This document shows, piece by piece, positions 38,656 to 47,543 of a stretch of 64,000 nt of DNA. Source of the DNA: Psychrobacter sp. UBA6766 (lineage in GTDB: Bacteria; Pseudomonadota; Gammaproteobacteria; Pseudomonadales; Moraxellaceae). Within the stretch, counting starts at the first letter, position 1; every line of letters starts with the position of its first letter. A program made the translations under genes and the position numbers. The stretch spans positions 1-64,000 of the forward strand of contig NZ_DKGQ01000013.1 of assembly GCF_002453355.1 (NCBI RefSeq), in the 5' to 3' direction. The notes beneath the pieces were generated by a model that was given only the letters and a program-made list of their open reading frames with translations, ran no database searches and was not told the origin of the DNA.

Positions 38656-39735
38656 ATGTTCTCACCGTCTAAGCTGCATTCTGGAAAAACTGGCTCGGCA
38701 GAAAAGAGTATTCCTAAAAATGGCACTTTAAAAGACAACAGCCATGCAAATACTTCTAACCAAAGCCGATTAGCTCAGCTTTGGGCATTTATCGCCAGTC
38801 ATCCAAAATCCATTGCCGCCGTTATATTATTTATCTCGATGGTCCTATTTTTGACGATCAACGTCAACGGTCATTGGGATTTCGCCCTGCCATTACGTGG
38901 TAAAAAATTGCTGGCACTGATGGTTGTCGGCTATGCGATTGGTGTATCAACGCTACTGTTTCAAACCTTAACGCACAATCCTATTCTAACGCCGTCACTG
39001 TTAGGCTTTGACTCGCTATATGTGTTATTGCAAAGCTTACTGGTGTTCTTCTTGGGCACCATTAGCTTTACCAGTATCAATCCTATCGTGAAATTTACCC
39101 TCGAAATCGTCCTCATGTTTGGTGCATCGTTACTATTATTTCGAGTATTATTTTCAAAAAGCAGTCAGGATTTGACGCGACTTATCTTGGTAGGCGTTAT
39201 CTTTGGCGTGTTGTTTCGCAGCTTATCGGCGCTGATTGCACGGCTTATTAACCCCGATGATTTTGTGGTTGTACAATCGGCCAGTTACGCGCAGTTTAAT
39301 ACCGTCAATCCGCAGCTTTTGGGCATTAGCTTTGTTATTTGCGTCATCAGTGCACTGTTTATCTGGCGCTGGCGATATCAATGCGATGTCTTAATGCTAG
39401 GCAAATCGCAAGCGATTAACCTCGGTATCGACTATCAACGCCTCGCTTTTGGGCTATTAACAATCATCGCGGTATTGGTCGCTACTGCTACCGCCTTAGT
39501 CGGTCCAGTGACCTTTTTTGGTTTACTCGTCTGCGCCTTGACCAATCGTATCGCGCGGCATATGTATCATAGTGAGCGTCTGATATTGGTCAGCTTGGTG
39601 GCGATGATTTGCTTGGTTCTTGGTCAAACCATATTTGAGCAGGTGCTCGGCATGGCAGGCGTATTGTCAGTCGTGATTGAACTGGCGGGCGGCTTGGTAT
39701 TTCTATTATTAATATTTATGACCTATCGCCGTTAA
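38656..39735 (+). CDS. Iron-siderophore ABC transporter permease (FecCD family), second
   Basis: A 359-residue FecCD-type permease, partner of the first. A polar, Lys/Ser-rich cytoplasmic lead of about 50 residues precedes the membrane part. It has LPLRGKKLLALMVVGYAIGVSTLLFQTLTHNPILTPSLLGFDSLYVL (the first core helices), the ATPase-contact segment GKSQAINLGIDYQR, and VGPVTFFGLLVCALTNRIARHMYH. The diverged NPILTPSLLG motif marks it as the second subunit of heterodimeric importers of the Vct/Fat type. Confidence 0.92.
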   Translation: MFSPSKLHSGKTGSAEKSIPKNGTLKDNSHANTSNQSRLAQLWAFIASHPKSIAAVILFISMVLFLTINVNGHWDFALPLRGKKLLALMVVGYAIGVSTLLFQTLTHNPILTPSLLGFDSLYVLLQSLLVFFLGTISFTSINPIVKFTLEIVLMFGASLLLFRVLFSKSSQDLTRLILVGVIFGVLFRSLSALIARLINPDDFVVVQSASYAQFNTVNPQLLGISFVICVISALFIWRWRYQCDVLMLGKSQAINLGIDYQRLAFGLLTIIAVLVATATALVGPVTFFGLLVCALTNRIARHMYHSERLILVSLVAMICLVLGQTIFEQVLGMAGVLSVVIELAGGLVFLLLIFMTYRR

Positions 39736-39789
39736 AGATGATTTTTTAAGACGCAACGGGTTAAAACTTTTCTAAAAACAAGAATTGCT

Positions 39790-40560
39790 ATGATTAAAAT
39801 AAATAATATTTCTCATCATATTGGCAAACAGCAAATCCTGCATGACATTACTCTGTCTTTGCCGCCCTCCCAAGTTATCGCTCTAATAGGGCCGAATGGC
39901 GCGGGAAAATCGACGTTGTTTTCAGTGATGGCCCGCTTACAGCCGCTGCAATCTGGGCAAGTCAGTTTCGTTGTAGGTAATGAGGAGCATGATATCGCCA
40001 ATTGCCCTGTGCGCATGCTGTCTAAGACAGTGGCAATGCTTGGGCAAGACAATCAAGTACAAGGCCGACTGCGCGTGCACGAGCTGTTAATGTTTGGGCG
40101 CTATCCTTACCATCAAGGACAACCAACGGCTGATGATCAGCAAAAAGTGCAAGAGATTATCGAACGCTTTGAGCTTGAGCCGTTAGCCGAGCGCTTTTTA
40201 TCAACGCTCTCTGGTGGCCAACGTCAACGCGTGCTGATTGCAATGATTGTTTGCCAAGATACGCCGTACCTACTCCTTGATGAACCGCTCAACAATCTAG
40301 ATATGTATCATGCTGGCCGTCTGATGCGTGAGCTGCGTGAGTTGAGCCATACTGAGCAAAAAACTGTGGTGATTGTCTTGCACGACATCAATCAAGCCGC
40401 ACAATTTGCCGATACGGTAGTGACCATGAAAGAGGGTCGCGTACTGGCGACAGGCGCGCCTGTTGATGTCCTTACGCATGAAACGATGAGAGAATTATAT
40501 AACGTCGATGTGACCGTACTTAATCATCAAGGCCGACCAGTGATTGTGGATACGGTTTAA
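39790..40560 (+). CDS. Iron-siderophore ABC transporter ATP-binding protein
   Basis: A 256-residue ABC ATPase that powers the two FecCD permeases. Walker A is GPNGAGKST (about 34-42), the Q-loop region is AMLGQDNQ, the signature is LSGGQRQR (about 139-146), Walker B is YLLLDEPLNNLD, and the switch histidine is in VLHDINQA. It belongs to the FepC/FecE-type family. It ends the four-gene importer; a PepSY gene converges 46 bases later with no obvious hairpin between. Confidence 0.94.
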   Translation: MIKINNISHHIGKQQILHDITLSLPPSQVIALIGPNGAGKSTLFSVMARLQPLQSGQVSFVVGNEEHDIANCPVRMLSKTVAMLGQDNQVQGRLRVHELLMFGRYPYHQGQPTADDQQKVQEIIERFELEPLAERFLSTLSGGQRQRVLIAMIVCQDTPYLLLDEPLNNLDMYHAGRLMRELRELSHTEQKTVVIVLHDINQAAQFADTVVTMKEGRVLATGAPVDVLTHETMRELYNVDVTVLNHQGRPVIVDTV

Positions 40561-40585
40561 GTACGGCCTATCTTGTGATTGATTT

Positions 40586-40613
40586 TTAATCGTTAATTCT
40601 TAATCGTTAATTT
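40586..40613. repeat. 14-bp direct repeat, two copies, at the 3' end of the PepSY gene
   Basis: TTAATCGTTAATTC is followed directly by TTAATCGTTAATTT. The second copy contains the stop codon of the minus-strand PepSY gene. This looks like a small tandem duplication between two convergent genes. Confidence 0.6.
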
Positions 40614-42007
40614 TTCATGGTCGTTTTGAACAGGCGCTTTGAAAAGTCGTTCTTAACTGTTAATTTCTGCCTTTGCTTTAATCGACTCTGATGACCTTTG
40701 GCCCATAGATAAAAACCTGTAGCGGACAAAATAGCCACGGTCAATCCTATCATTGCTAAAAATATTTGATAAAGTAGATGATTGATACCGTGACTAATAT
40801 GTCCCATATGCAGCGTCGATAACCATTGATCGATCTTATTACCAAAGGTGCTTTGATAACCGAAATTGACCTTTTCGACTTTACCAGCCGCCGCATGCAC
40901 TGTGATAGACGAAGCGCCACCGTGCGTGCCGACATCTTTATCCGTTTTAAAGCGCATTTGCCATTGCCCTTCTTCCGAAAGCCAGCGTATGCCTAATGGC
41001 TGCTGAACGGTTACGCCGTTTTTTTGCGCAGCAATATGCGCTTGCTTCCTTAAATACGCAATACTATTCGCTTTATTAACAAAAGCATCACTACCTGTCT
41101 CAGTGCTTATTGATGCAACGGCTGACATAGCCTGCACGTTCGATTTATCTGCTGTTTTTGCTTGGTTTTTCTCCCTGCCTTTAGCCTCTCTACCTTCAAA
41201 TCCGACCACTGCTTGCATCACAGGTTGATAGACCGATTTTAAATTAAAACCGACACTCGACCACGCAATGACAAATAGCATCAGCCACAGCCATAAACCA
41301 AAAGCGTGATGTAAATCATAATTGAGCTTAAAGGTATTGGTTTTGCGGCGGATTTTCCACGCCGGCAGCCAGCGCTTAATAAAAGACGTGCGTTTTTTAG
41401 GCGCAGTTTTAGATACAGTTTTCTGCAATGCTTTTTTACCGTTAACGGCTCTAGGAAAGGTTAAATAAAAACCAATAAAGCAATTAATCGTCCAAATAAG
41501 CGCAATCACACCTAACAGCAACTTACCAATATCACCGAGCAATAAATCACGGTGCAACCAAAACACTTTCCACATGGTATTGCGCCATGCCCATTCATCT
41601 TTATCACGCGTTCCTACGATATCGCCGTTATAAGGGTTTACATAAACCTCTTGAAACGGGGCTTTAGGTTGATTTTTAGCGCTTTGACCTCGAACTCTAT
41701 CGACTGAAAATACCGCAGATTTATCCGCTTCTAATGACGTTGGCATACTAGAAAAATTGTATTCTGGATAGGCGGCGACCACCTTATCGTGCAACCCTGC
41801 AATAGGAAGCTGCGGCGTATCTTGCCGCTCAATCTGTACCAATTGATGATTAAACACATCATCCAACTCGTCATGGAAAGCCAATAACGAGCCAGTAAGA
41901 CCCGCTATGATTAAAAAGCCTGCCATCACAAGCCCAGTATAACGATGAATCCAAAGACAAATACGGCGCATATTCAATACAAAAGAAGATAATGAAAGTG
42001 AAGTCAT
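40607..42007 (-). CDS. PepSY-associated membrane protein (PiuB-like, siderophore-iron reductase type)
   Basis: A 466-residue inner-membrane protein with four main helices (about 25-48, 160-185, 225-250, 410-435). A PepSY-TM layout is visible: RRICLWIHRYTGLVMAGFLIIAGLTGSLLAFHDELD at the start, WRNTMWKVFWLHRDLLLGDIGKLLLGVIAL in the middle, and a periplasmic part ending in HMGHISHGINHLLYQIFLAMIGL. Conserved membrane histidines fit heme binding. Relatives are found beside TonB receptors and are thought to reduce or process imported iron complexes. A terminator separates it from the receptor gene upstream on the same strand. Confidence 0.85.
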   Translation of the reverse strand: MTSLSLSSFVLNMRRICLWIHRYTGLVMAGFLIIAGLTGSLLAFHDELDDVFNHQLVQIERQDTPQLPIAGLHDKVVAAYPEYNFSSMPTSLEADKSAVFSVDRVRGQSAKNQPKAPFQEVYVNPYNGDIVGTRDKDEWAWRNTMWKVFWLHRDLLLGDIGKLLLGVIALIWTINCFIGFYLTFPRAVNGKKALQKTVSKTAPKKRTSFIKRWLPAWKIRRKTNTFKLNYDLHHAFGLWLWLMLFVIAWSSVGFNLKSVYQPVMQAVVGFEGREAKGREKNQAKTADKSNVQAMSAVASISTETGSDAFVNKANSIAYLRKQAHIAAQKNGVTVQQPLGIRWLSEEGQWQMRFKTDKDVGTHGGASSITVHAAAGKVEKVNFGYQSTFGNKIDQWLSTLHMGHISHGINHLLYQIFLAMIGLTVAILSATGFYLWAKGHQSRLKQRQKLTVKNDFSKRLFKTTMKN

Positions 42008-42100
42008 GAGTGCTGATTCTTTATGAATATATAGGGTTAATGGTGGTAGAGCCGAAGCGTAATTTTTAAAAAGAAGGCTTAAGTGCCAAAAAATGGTGAT

Positions 42101-42137
42101 AAAAAAGCCAGCTCTTTTTTATAAAAAGCTGGCTTCT
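42101..42137 (-). terminator. Rho-independent terminator after the TonB-dependent receptor gene
   Basis: On the minus strand AAGCCAGCT...AGCTGGCTT form the stem, with A/T pairing inside the loop, followed by six T. It sits between the receptor gene and the PepSY gene, so the latter may depend on read-through or its own promoter. Confidence 0.85.
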
Positions 42138-42162
42138 TTGCTACTAGAAAATAAATGCAGGC

Positions 42163-44238
42163 TTAAAACTGATACGTCAATGACGCTTTGATATTACGAC
42201 CTGGCTCAAAGTCAGTGCTATCATCTTTTAGAGGATCGAATCTTGAAGCATGACTGGCATAAGTTTCATCAAAGATATTATACACGCCAACCGTGGCTTT
42301 TAGACCTTCTACTTGTGTTGGCAAGTAGCTCATAAAGATATCATGAACGTCATAGCTTGGTTTTTTAATTTCTGTAACTTCTCCTCTACTTATAAAGGTC
42401 TGTGTGACAGGGGCGACATAGGTGCTGCGCCAGCCAAGCTCAGTGGTATCGGTTGGCTGATAGGCCAAATTGACCATGTATTTATCACCAGCATCTGCGG
42501 CTGATCCTGTTTGTGAATAAAAACTGTAACCTGTATCTTCACCCTTACTACGAGCATGAGCGTAGCTTAATCCCATGCTGAAGTTATTCATTTTATAATC
42601 AGCGGCCAGCTCAACACCTTTGATTTTATAATCTTCATCCTTATTGACCGCACCTTGGCAATCATTTCCAAGATTTGGTCCACAGCTTAGACCTGAGCGT
42701 ATAAATTCAATATAGTTTTCGATATTGGTTTCAAAATACTTACCGCTTAATTGTAGCGCATCATTAGCCGTGGTGAGATCGCGCAAGGTTGTGACGATAC
42801 CCACTTCGGTATTATCGCCCTCTTCTGCTTTTAAATCGTTATTAACGACAGTGCCAGCACCATCTCGATTGAAAATAGCTTGGCTTAAATCTGGGCCATT
42901 GAACAGCTGAGTATAGCTAGCAAAAACCTGTGTACGTGGCGCAATCTCGTAGCTTGCTGCTAGCGCACCGACGACATTATCATACGTTTTACCACCAGCA
43001 ACAAAATCTGGCGCTTCATAACGGTCATAACGCACGCCTGGCGTTAGGCTGAATTTGCCCATTTGCCATTGGTCTTCTAAATAAACTGACGTATTTTTAG
43101 CACTATCTTCCCCTGATGCGGGCAGTTTTGTTGAACGGTCTTTAGCGGTGTAAAAATCTGACTGTTTTTTATAGTGCTCTAACCCTGCGATCAGTTTATG
43201 GCGTCCTGAGGCTTCATCAATCACACTGGTGTTTTCGATTTTACCGCCAGTGGTTTTTACTTTTGCATCCCAATCATAGCCTGGCGATGTTTTCGGGTCA
43301 TTATCACGCGAAATTTGGGTCTCGGTTTGATAAATAGTGGTATCAACGTCGATAAGCGAGCTTGCTGGGTTAAAGTTATAATCAAGCGTATACGTATCAC
43401 GCTTTACTTTTTGCGGGATTGGATCATCGCCGAGGCTTGGAAAATCTGGGCGGAATGGAAAGGTCCCTTCTTTATCAGTTCGGCTAAAGCTTGCGCCTAC
43501 ATGATGGTCCTCACCAACATAAGCACCAGCTTTTAATAAGAAGCTCTCGCTCTCACTGTCTTCAAACAACTCACGGCCTTCGCCGTCTTCACCCGAGCTG
43601 GTATCACGCTTACCATAATAGGCCAATAAATCGACATTATCAGATGGGGCGCCAAAAACCGTGGCTGACGTCAGTAGCTCATCATTATTACTGGCATAAC
43701 CTGCTTTTAGCTTGGCACCAATCTTTTGACCTGGTTTGAGTAAGTCAGCGGCATCGACCGTTTTAAAAGCAACCGCGCCGCCAAGTGCATCATTACCGAG
43801 CGTGACAGAATTATTACCCACTGCCACATCCGCTTGCTTAAGCAAATCAGGATCAATGGTAATGTCGCCCATATGATAGAACAGCTTACCTTCTTGACGC
43901 GCGCCATCAATAGTGACTTTTAGGTTGCTGTCTTCAAGACCGCGAATACGAATACGCTGATTGACCGATGAAGTACCCCCTATGGTCACACCTGGAACGA
44001 CATTTAAAAAATCACTCAAATGACTTGCTTGCTGAGCTGGCGTATAGTCTTCCACATCAACGTTATCTTCTTGTACTTTTTCACGAACTGAACTGTTAGC
44101 AGTCACCGTGATGGTTTGTAAAGTAGTACTAGGCAATTTCTCTGCCGCAACCGCTAGCTGTGACCACAGGACTGCCGAAACAGCGACCGATAAGACCTTT
44201 AATGGCTTAGAAAATGTGGCTGACTTGACTTCGCGCAT
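42163..44238 (-). CDS. TonB-dependent outer-membrane receptor (heme/hemoglobin-receptor-like)
   Basis: A 691-residue outer-membrane receptor. A signal peptide (to about residue 31) precedes a likely TonB box (LQTITVTA). The plug domain has DFLNVVPGVTIGG and RIRGLEDSNLKVTIDGARQEG. The barrel has GNDALGGAVAFKT and the C-terminal KASLTYQF. The IDGARQ and RGLEDSN plug motifs are closest to the hemoglobin/heme/lactoferrin receptor family. The neighbours, however, are a FatB-type siderophore importer and a PepSY reductase-like protein, so a siderophore ligand is possible. A Fur-like site lies upstream. Confidence 0.88.
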   Translation of the reverse strand: MREVKSATFSKPLKVLSVAVSAVLWSQLAVAAEKLPSTTLQTITVTANSSVREKVQEDNVDVEDYTPAQQASHLSDFLNVVPGVTIGGTSSVNQRIRIRGLEDSNLKVTIDGARQEGKLFYHMGDITIDPDLLKQADVAVGNNSVTLGNDALGGAVAFKTVDAADLLKPGQKIGAKLKAGYASNNDELLTSATVFGAPSDNVDLLAYYGKRDTSSGEDGEGRELFEDSESESFLLKAGAYVGEDHHVGASFSRTDKEGTFPFRPDFPSLGDDPIPQKVKRDTYTLDYNFNPASSLIDVDTTIYQTETQISRDNDPKTSPGYDWDAKVKTTGGKIENTSVIDEASGRHKLIAGLEHYKKQSDFYTAKDRSTKLPASGEDSAKNTSVYLEDQWQMGKFSLTPGVRYDRYEAPDFVAGGKTYDNVVGALAASYEIAPRTQVFASYTQLFNGPDLSQAIFNRDGAGTVVNNDLKAEEGDNTEVGIVTTLRDLTTANDALQLSGKYFETNIENYIEFIRSGLSCGPNLGNDCQGAVNKDEDYKIKGVELAADYKMNNFSMGLSYAHARSKGEDTGYSFYSQTGSAADAGDKYMVNLAYQPTDTTELGWRSTYVAPVTQTFISRGEVTEIKKPSYDVHDIFMSYLPTQVEGLKATVGVYNIFDETYASHASRFDPLKDDSTDFEPGRNIKASLTYQF

Positions 44239-44394
44239 AACACACTCACTCTTCTTACTATTAGGATTAAAGTGCTACTTCTAAAAGTAGTTTGGGATTT
44301 TGCTTTCTTATTCTTTCTTAAAACATTTGTCATTTTCTGATTTATAGCCCTTACTAAATCAAAAGACTCACATAAGAATGACATGATTAACACT

Positions 44395-44414
44395 AATGAT
44401 AATGATTAGCATTT
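44395..44414. promoter_or_regulatory. Fur-box-like site upstream of the TonB-dependent receptor
   Basis: AATGATAATGATTAGCATTT matches the GATAATGAT half-unit array of the Fur consensus closely. It lies about 155 bases before the receptor start on the minus strand. It supports iron repression of the receptor. Confidence 0.7.
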
Positions 44415-44674
44415 AAATTATGACAGGCATAATAACGAAGTATTAACAATTTGGCAATAAATAAAATGAGAAATTTATTTTAGTAAAATGGGCAAAAGCA
44501 CGAAGGTTAAAGAATGTCTTTGAGTGACTGTTTACAAACGATTAACGCCAGCCATTGTTTTGCTTGAGATAAGCGCGACGATATTCGTTTAAATCATGAT
44601 GATGAAATAAATAAACCCCTTAGTAGCAAAAAAAACATTGCAATAAGCAAGGCTTTCACTATACCCTTAGATAG

Positions 44675-44690
44675 CTGACTAATTAGTCAG
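44675..44690. promoter_or_regulatory. RutR-like operator upstream of the purine permease gene
   Basis: CTGACTAATTAGTCAG is a perfect 16-bp palindrome followed by GTTTT. It has the same TGACyA-n2-TrGTCAGGTTT layout as the site at 47316-47331 next to the TetR gene. It also fits the RutR consensus TTGACCA-n2-TGGTCAA known from E. coli. The proposed binder is the TetR protein at 46520-47185. Confidence 0.7.
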
Positions 44691-44941
44691 GTTTTAAACT
44701 ACGATGTTTGGCAATATTAATAAATAATGGTGACCTGCTTTTATTTATTAGCACACGGACCAGTGCGACTCTCTGTTGGACAACTGGTAATAAATAGATA
44801 GTAGATAAGGTGCATGACAAGAGATAACTAAGAGCTTTTATTCTCAAATAAGATTCTTTCTTCTCAAGTCATCTCCTTTACTACGCTGTTTAAGTCTGTC
44901 TGCAGAGATTGGACTAAAAGTCACTTTAGGAGGAAGCCAAA

Positions 44942-46375
44942 ATGAGTGAAGTTACTCAAGGAAACCCTGATTTATTATATGGACTGCATGATCGTCCCGC
45001 CCCTGCAAAAGCATTTTTAGGAGCGGTACAGCATGTACTTGCCGCTTTCGTGGGGATTATTACGCCATCCTTAATCATTGGCGGTGCTTTGGGTTTGGGA
45101 GAGCATATCCCCTACCTTATTAGTATGTCGTTGATGGTATCAGGGGTCGCCACCTTTATTCAGACTCGCAAGGTAGGGCCGATCGGCTCCGGATTGATGG
45201 CTTTACAAGGCACGAGTTTTGGTTTTTTAGCTGCCGTCCTTGCCGCAGGGTTTGTGGTAAAAAATAAAGGCGGTAGCCCAGAGGAGATTCTCTCTGTCAT
45301 CTTTGGGGTATCGTTCTTCGGCGCGTTTGTTGAGATATTTTTAAGCCAGTTTATCACTAAGCTCAAATCTTTGATGAGCCCTATCGTCACCGGCTGTGTT
45401 ATTGTTACGATTGGTCTGTCTTTAACCAAAACAGGCCTGACCGATTTGGCAGGCGGGGTTGGCGCAGAAAACTTTGGTAGTATGGAGAACTTATTATTGG
45501 GCGGTGGTGTTCTGGTCAGTGTGGTACTGATCAGTATCGTCAATAATAAAGTGATTCGCTCGAGTGCTATTTTTATCGGTCTGATGCTTGGTTTAATTGC
45601 AGCGATGTTTATGGGCCGTATTGACTTTTCTTTAGTCTCTGAAGCGCCTTTACTGACCGTGCCTATCCCCTTTAAATACGGTTTAAGCTTCGATTGGCAA
45701 GCGTTTATTCCGATTGCCTTTATGTATATCATTACCAGTATTGAGACATCAGGCGATTTGACAGCCACCTCAATGATTTCAGGCGAACCTATTCAAGGTC
45801 CTGTCTATGAAAAACGCATCAAAGGCGGCGTGCTAGGTGACGGGGTTAATTCGTGGATTGCAGCGGTATTTAATACCTTTCCTGTGACTACCTTTAGCCA
45901 AAATAACGGCGTGATTCAAATGACGGGTATCGCAAGTCGCTACGTTGGTTTTTATGTGGCCGCGATATTATTTACCATGGGATTGTTCCCTATCCTTGGT
46001 GCTATCTTTACGCAACTGCCAAAGCCCGTCGTTGGCGGCGTGACACTGTTGATGTTTGCAACCGTCGCAACCGCAGGTATTCGAATCTTATCAACGGTAA
46101 ACTTTACCCATCGTAATATCTTAATTATTGCAACCTCGCTCGGCTTATCGATGGGTATTGCGTTTGTCCCTGATGTGTTTGCTCAAACGCCACAGCTGTT
46201 TCGCAATATTTTTGGCTCGGCAGTGACTATGTCAGGTATCGTCGCTATCACATTAGACATGATCTTGCCAAAGAACTATGGCGTCGAGTTTGATACGTCT
46301 GATCAGCATATTGAAGATGGTCTAAAGCCAGTTCGCGTGTTGCCTGAAAGTGAAGTTGGAGGTCAAGCGTTATAA
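44942..46375 (+). CDS. NCS2 family purine permease (urate/xanthine)
   Basis: A 477-residue inner-membrane nucleobase:cation symporter. It has the NCS2 features AFVGIITPSLIIGGALGL, ATFIQTRKVGPIGSGLMALQGTSFGFL, the central ETSGDLTATSMISGEP signature, and NTFPVTTFSQNNGVIQMTGIASRYVG with the NTF-NxG substrate motif. The neighbours make urate or xanthine the likely substrate. A strong AGGAGG ribosome site lies 9 bases before the ATG. It is separated from the catabolic genes by the TetR gene on the other strand and has its own RutR-like operator. Confidence 0.9.
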   Translation: MSEVTQGNPDLLYGLHDRPAPAKAFLGAVQHVLAAFVGIITPSLIIGGALGLGEHIPYLISMSLMVSGVATFIQTRKVGPIGSGLMALQGTSFGFLAAVLAAGFVVKNKGGSPEEILSVIFGVSFFGAFVEIFLSQFITKLKSLMSPIVTGCVIVTIGLSLTKTGLTDLAGGVGAENFGSMENLLLGGGVLVSVVLISIVNNKVIRSSAIFIGLMLGLIAAMFMGRIDFSLVSEAPLLTVPIPFKYGLSFDWQAFIPIAFMYIITSIETSGDLTATSMISGEPIQGPVYEKRIKGGVLGDGVNSWIAAVFNTFPVTTFSQNNGVIQMTGIASRYVGFYVAAILFTMGLFPILGAIFTQLPKPVVGGVTLLMFATVATAGIRILSTVNFTHRNILIIATSLGLSMGIAFVPDVFAQTPQLFRNIFGSAVTMSGIVAITLDMILPKNYGVEFDTSDQHIEDGLKPVRVLPESEVGGQAL

Positions 46376-46422
46376 TTGAGATAGGGTTTAATTAAGCACA
46401 GATGCTTATCTTTACTACATTA

Positions 46423-46478
46423 TCAAACCGTCTTTACGATAAAGCATGAATATGGCTAGTATCGTAAAGACGGTTTGA
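46423..46478. repeat. Perfect 19-bp inverted repeat between convergent genes
   Basis: TCAAACCGTCTTTACGATA and its exact complement TATCGTAAAGACGGTTTGA are separated by 18 bases. There is no T run, so this is not a standard terminator, though the position between the permease and tetR ends fits a transcription stop. It could also be a binding or RNA-processing site. Confidence 0.8.
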
Positions 46479-46519
46479 CCTTTGACCTCAATAAGAACTA
46501 AGACACCTCTTAATATCAG

Positions 46520-47185
46520 CTATTCAAGTCCGCAACCGCGAAGGATAAACGGTATTAAGAAGTCAGCCGCGCGCGCTTCATCTTGCTTGTCATAAGCGTC
46601 TTTTTGCATAAGACCGACGATTTCTGTTTCAAATTCTGCATAACGCTGCGTCGTTGCCCAAATCAAAATCAATAATTGTAATGGGTCAGCGATACCAATT
46701 CGGCCTTGCTCATGCCATATTTTCATTACTTGAGACTTATCAAGCGCCCACTCTTTCATGGTTGTCGACATAAAATCATGCAGATGCGGCGCGCCGCCGA
46801 TGACTTCTAAAGCAAACAATTTATGACGATTTGGGTGCGCAAATGCTTGATGTAATTTGGTTCGCACAAATTTTTCTATCACAGTTTTTGGGTCACTGTC
46901 GACCGTCATCGTCACCAATCCTTCATTCCATTCTTGAATGATAGAGCGCAAGACCATTTTGTAGAGATTCTTTTTGTTTTTAAAGTAGTAATGAACATTG
47001 GCTTTTGGCAGTCCTGCTCGATCAGCAATTCCTTGCATCGTCGCGCCGCGATAGCTTTGTAGTACAAACTCCTCTTCTGCTGCCGCCAAAATCACCGCTT
47101 GGTTTTGTGCACGGATATCTTGCTGATTGCGATGAACGGCGTTCTCAGAAGCGGACGATTGGGACGTTTTATCAGGTTGGGTCAT
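46520..47185 (-). CDS. TetR-family transcriptional regulator, RutR-like
   Basis: A 221-residue regulator. The N-terminal HTH (about 40-65) reads ATMQGIADRAGLPKANVHYYFKNKKNLYKMVL, which resembles RutR and close relatives. The C-terminal domain (IIQEWNEGL...FIFRG-like end FILRGCGLE) fits the RutR/YcdC C-terminal type. RutR binds TTGACCA-n2-TGGTCAA and responds to pyrimidines; this copy lies between a purine permease and urate genes, so a purine-derived effector is inferred. The start at 47185 (MTQPDKTS) matches RutR in length; in-frame starts at 47197, 47224 and a GTG at 47239 remain possible. No strong ribosome site helps. Confidence 0.85.
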   Translation of the reverse strand: MTQPDKTSQSSASENAVHRNQQDIRAQNQAVILAAAEEEFVLQSYRGATMQGIADRAGLPKANVHYYFKNKKNLYKMVLRSIIQEWNEGLVTMTVDSDPKTVIEKFVRTKLHQAFAHPNRHKLFALEVIGGAPHLHDFMSTTMKEWALDKSQVMKIWHEQGRIGIADPLQLLILIWATTQRYAEFETEIVGLMQKDAYDKQDEARAADFLIPFILRGCGLE

Positions 47186-47315
47186 AAGATTAACCATTAA
47201 ATAGGATGGTGAATAAGTAGCCATATTCCAACATATCACTGGGTCAATAAACCAATTTAATTTTTGATATGTAGAAAATATAACCAGTCAGTAAAAAATA
47301 TTTTGCACAAAACAG

Positions 47316-47331
47316 TTGACCAAATGGTCAG
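47316..47331. promoter_or_regulatory. RutR-like operator in the tetR-uraD intergenic region, with a -10 box
   Basis: TTGACCAAATGGTCAG has the RutR half-sites TTGACCA and TGGTCA. It overlaps a -35-like TGGTCA (47325-47330) placed 18 bases before a perfect TATAAT (47349-47354) that reads towards uraD. A repressor here would block the uraD promoter, and probably tetR as well. Confidence 0.75.
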
Positions 47332-47543
47332 GTTTAAGCAGAATGGGATATAATAAACCAATTACCAGCCAATCGATACTGCTTTAGCGTGTGTTTGTAT
47401 CACAAAGAAAATCGATGCTTCGCTATTATAGCGAGTAATTAAAACGTATTAATAACAACGTCGCCATTAAAAACAGTCATTAAAAAACAGTTATCAAAGC
47501 TTAAGCATTAAACGCTTTAGACTTAAAAGAAAAGGATGTCACT

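Larger units (their letters stand above)
44239..44941. other. Divergent intergenic region receptor / purine permease (703 bp)
   Basis: There is no credible gene. It holds a Fur-like site towards the receptor (44395-44414) and a RutR-like palindrome towards the permease (44675-44690), with about 250 bases of leader between that palindrome and the permease start. Confidence 0.6.

Noticed and set aside
45160..45768. 202-codon minus-strand frame inside the purine permease gene
   Set aside because: It is the antisense of a well-supported membrane permease; the hydrophobic character is an artefact of the opposite strand.
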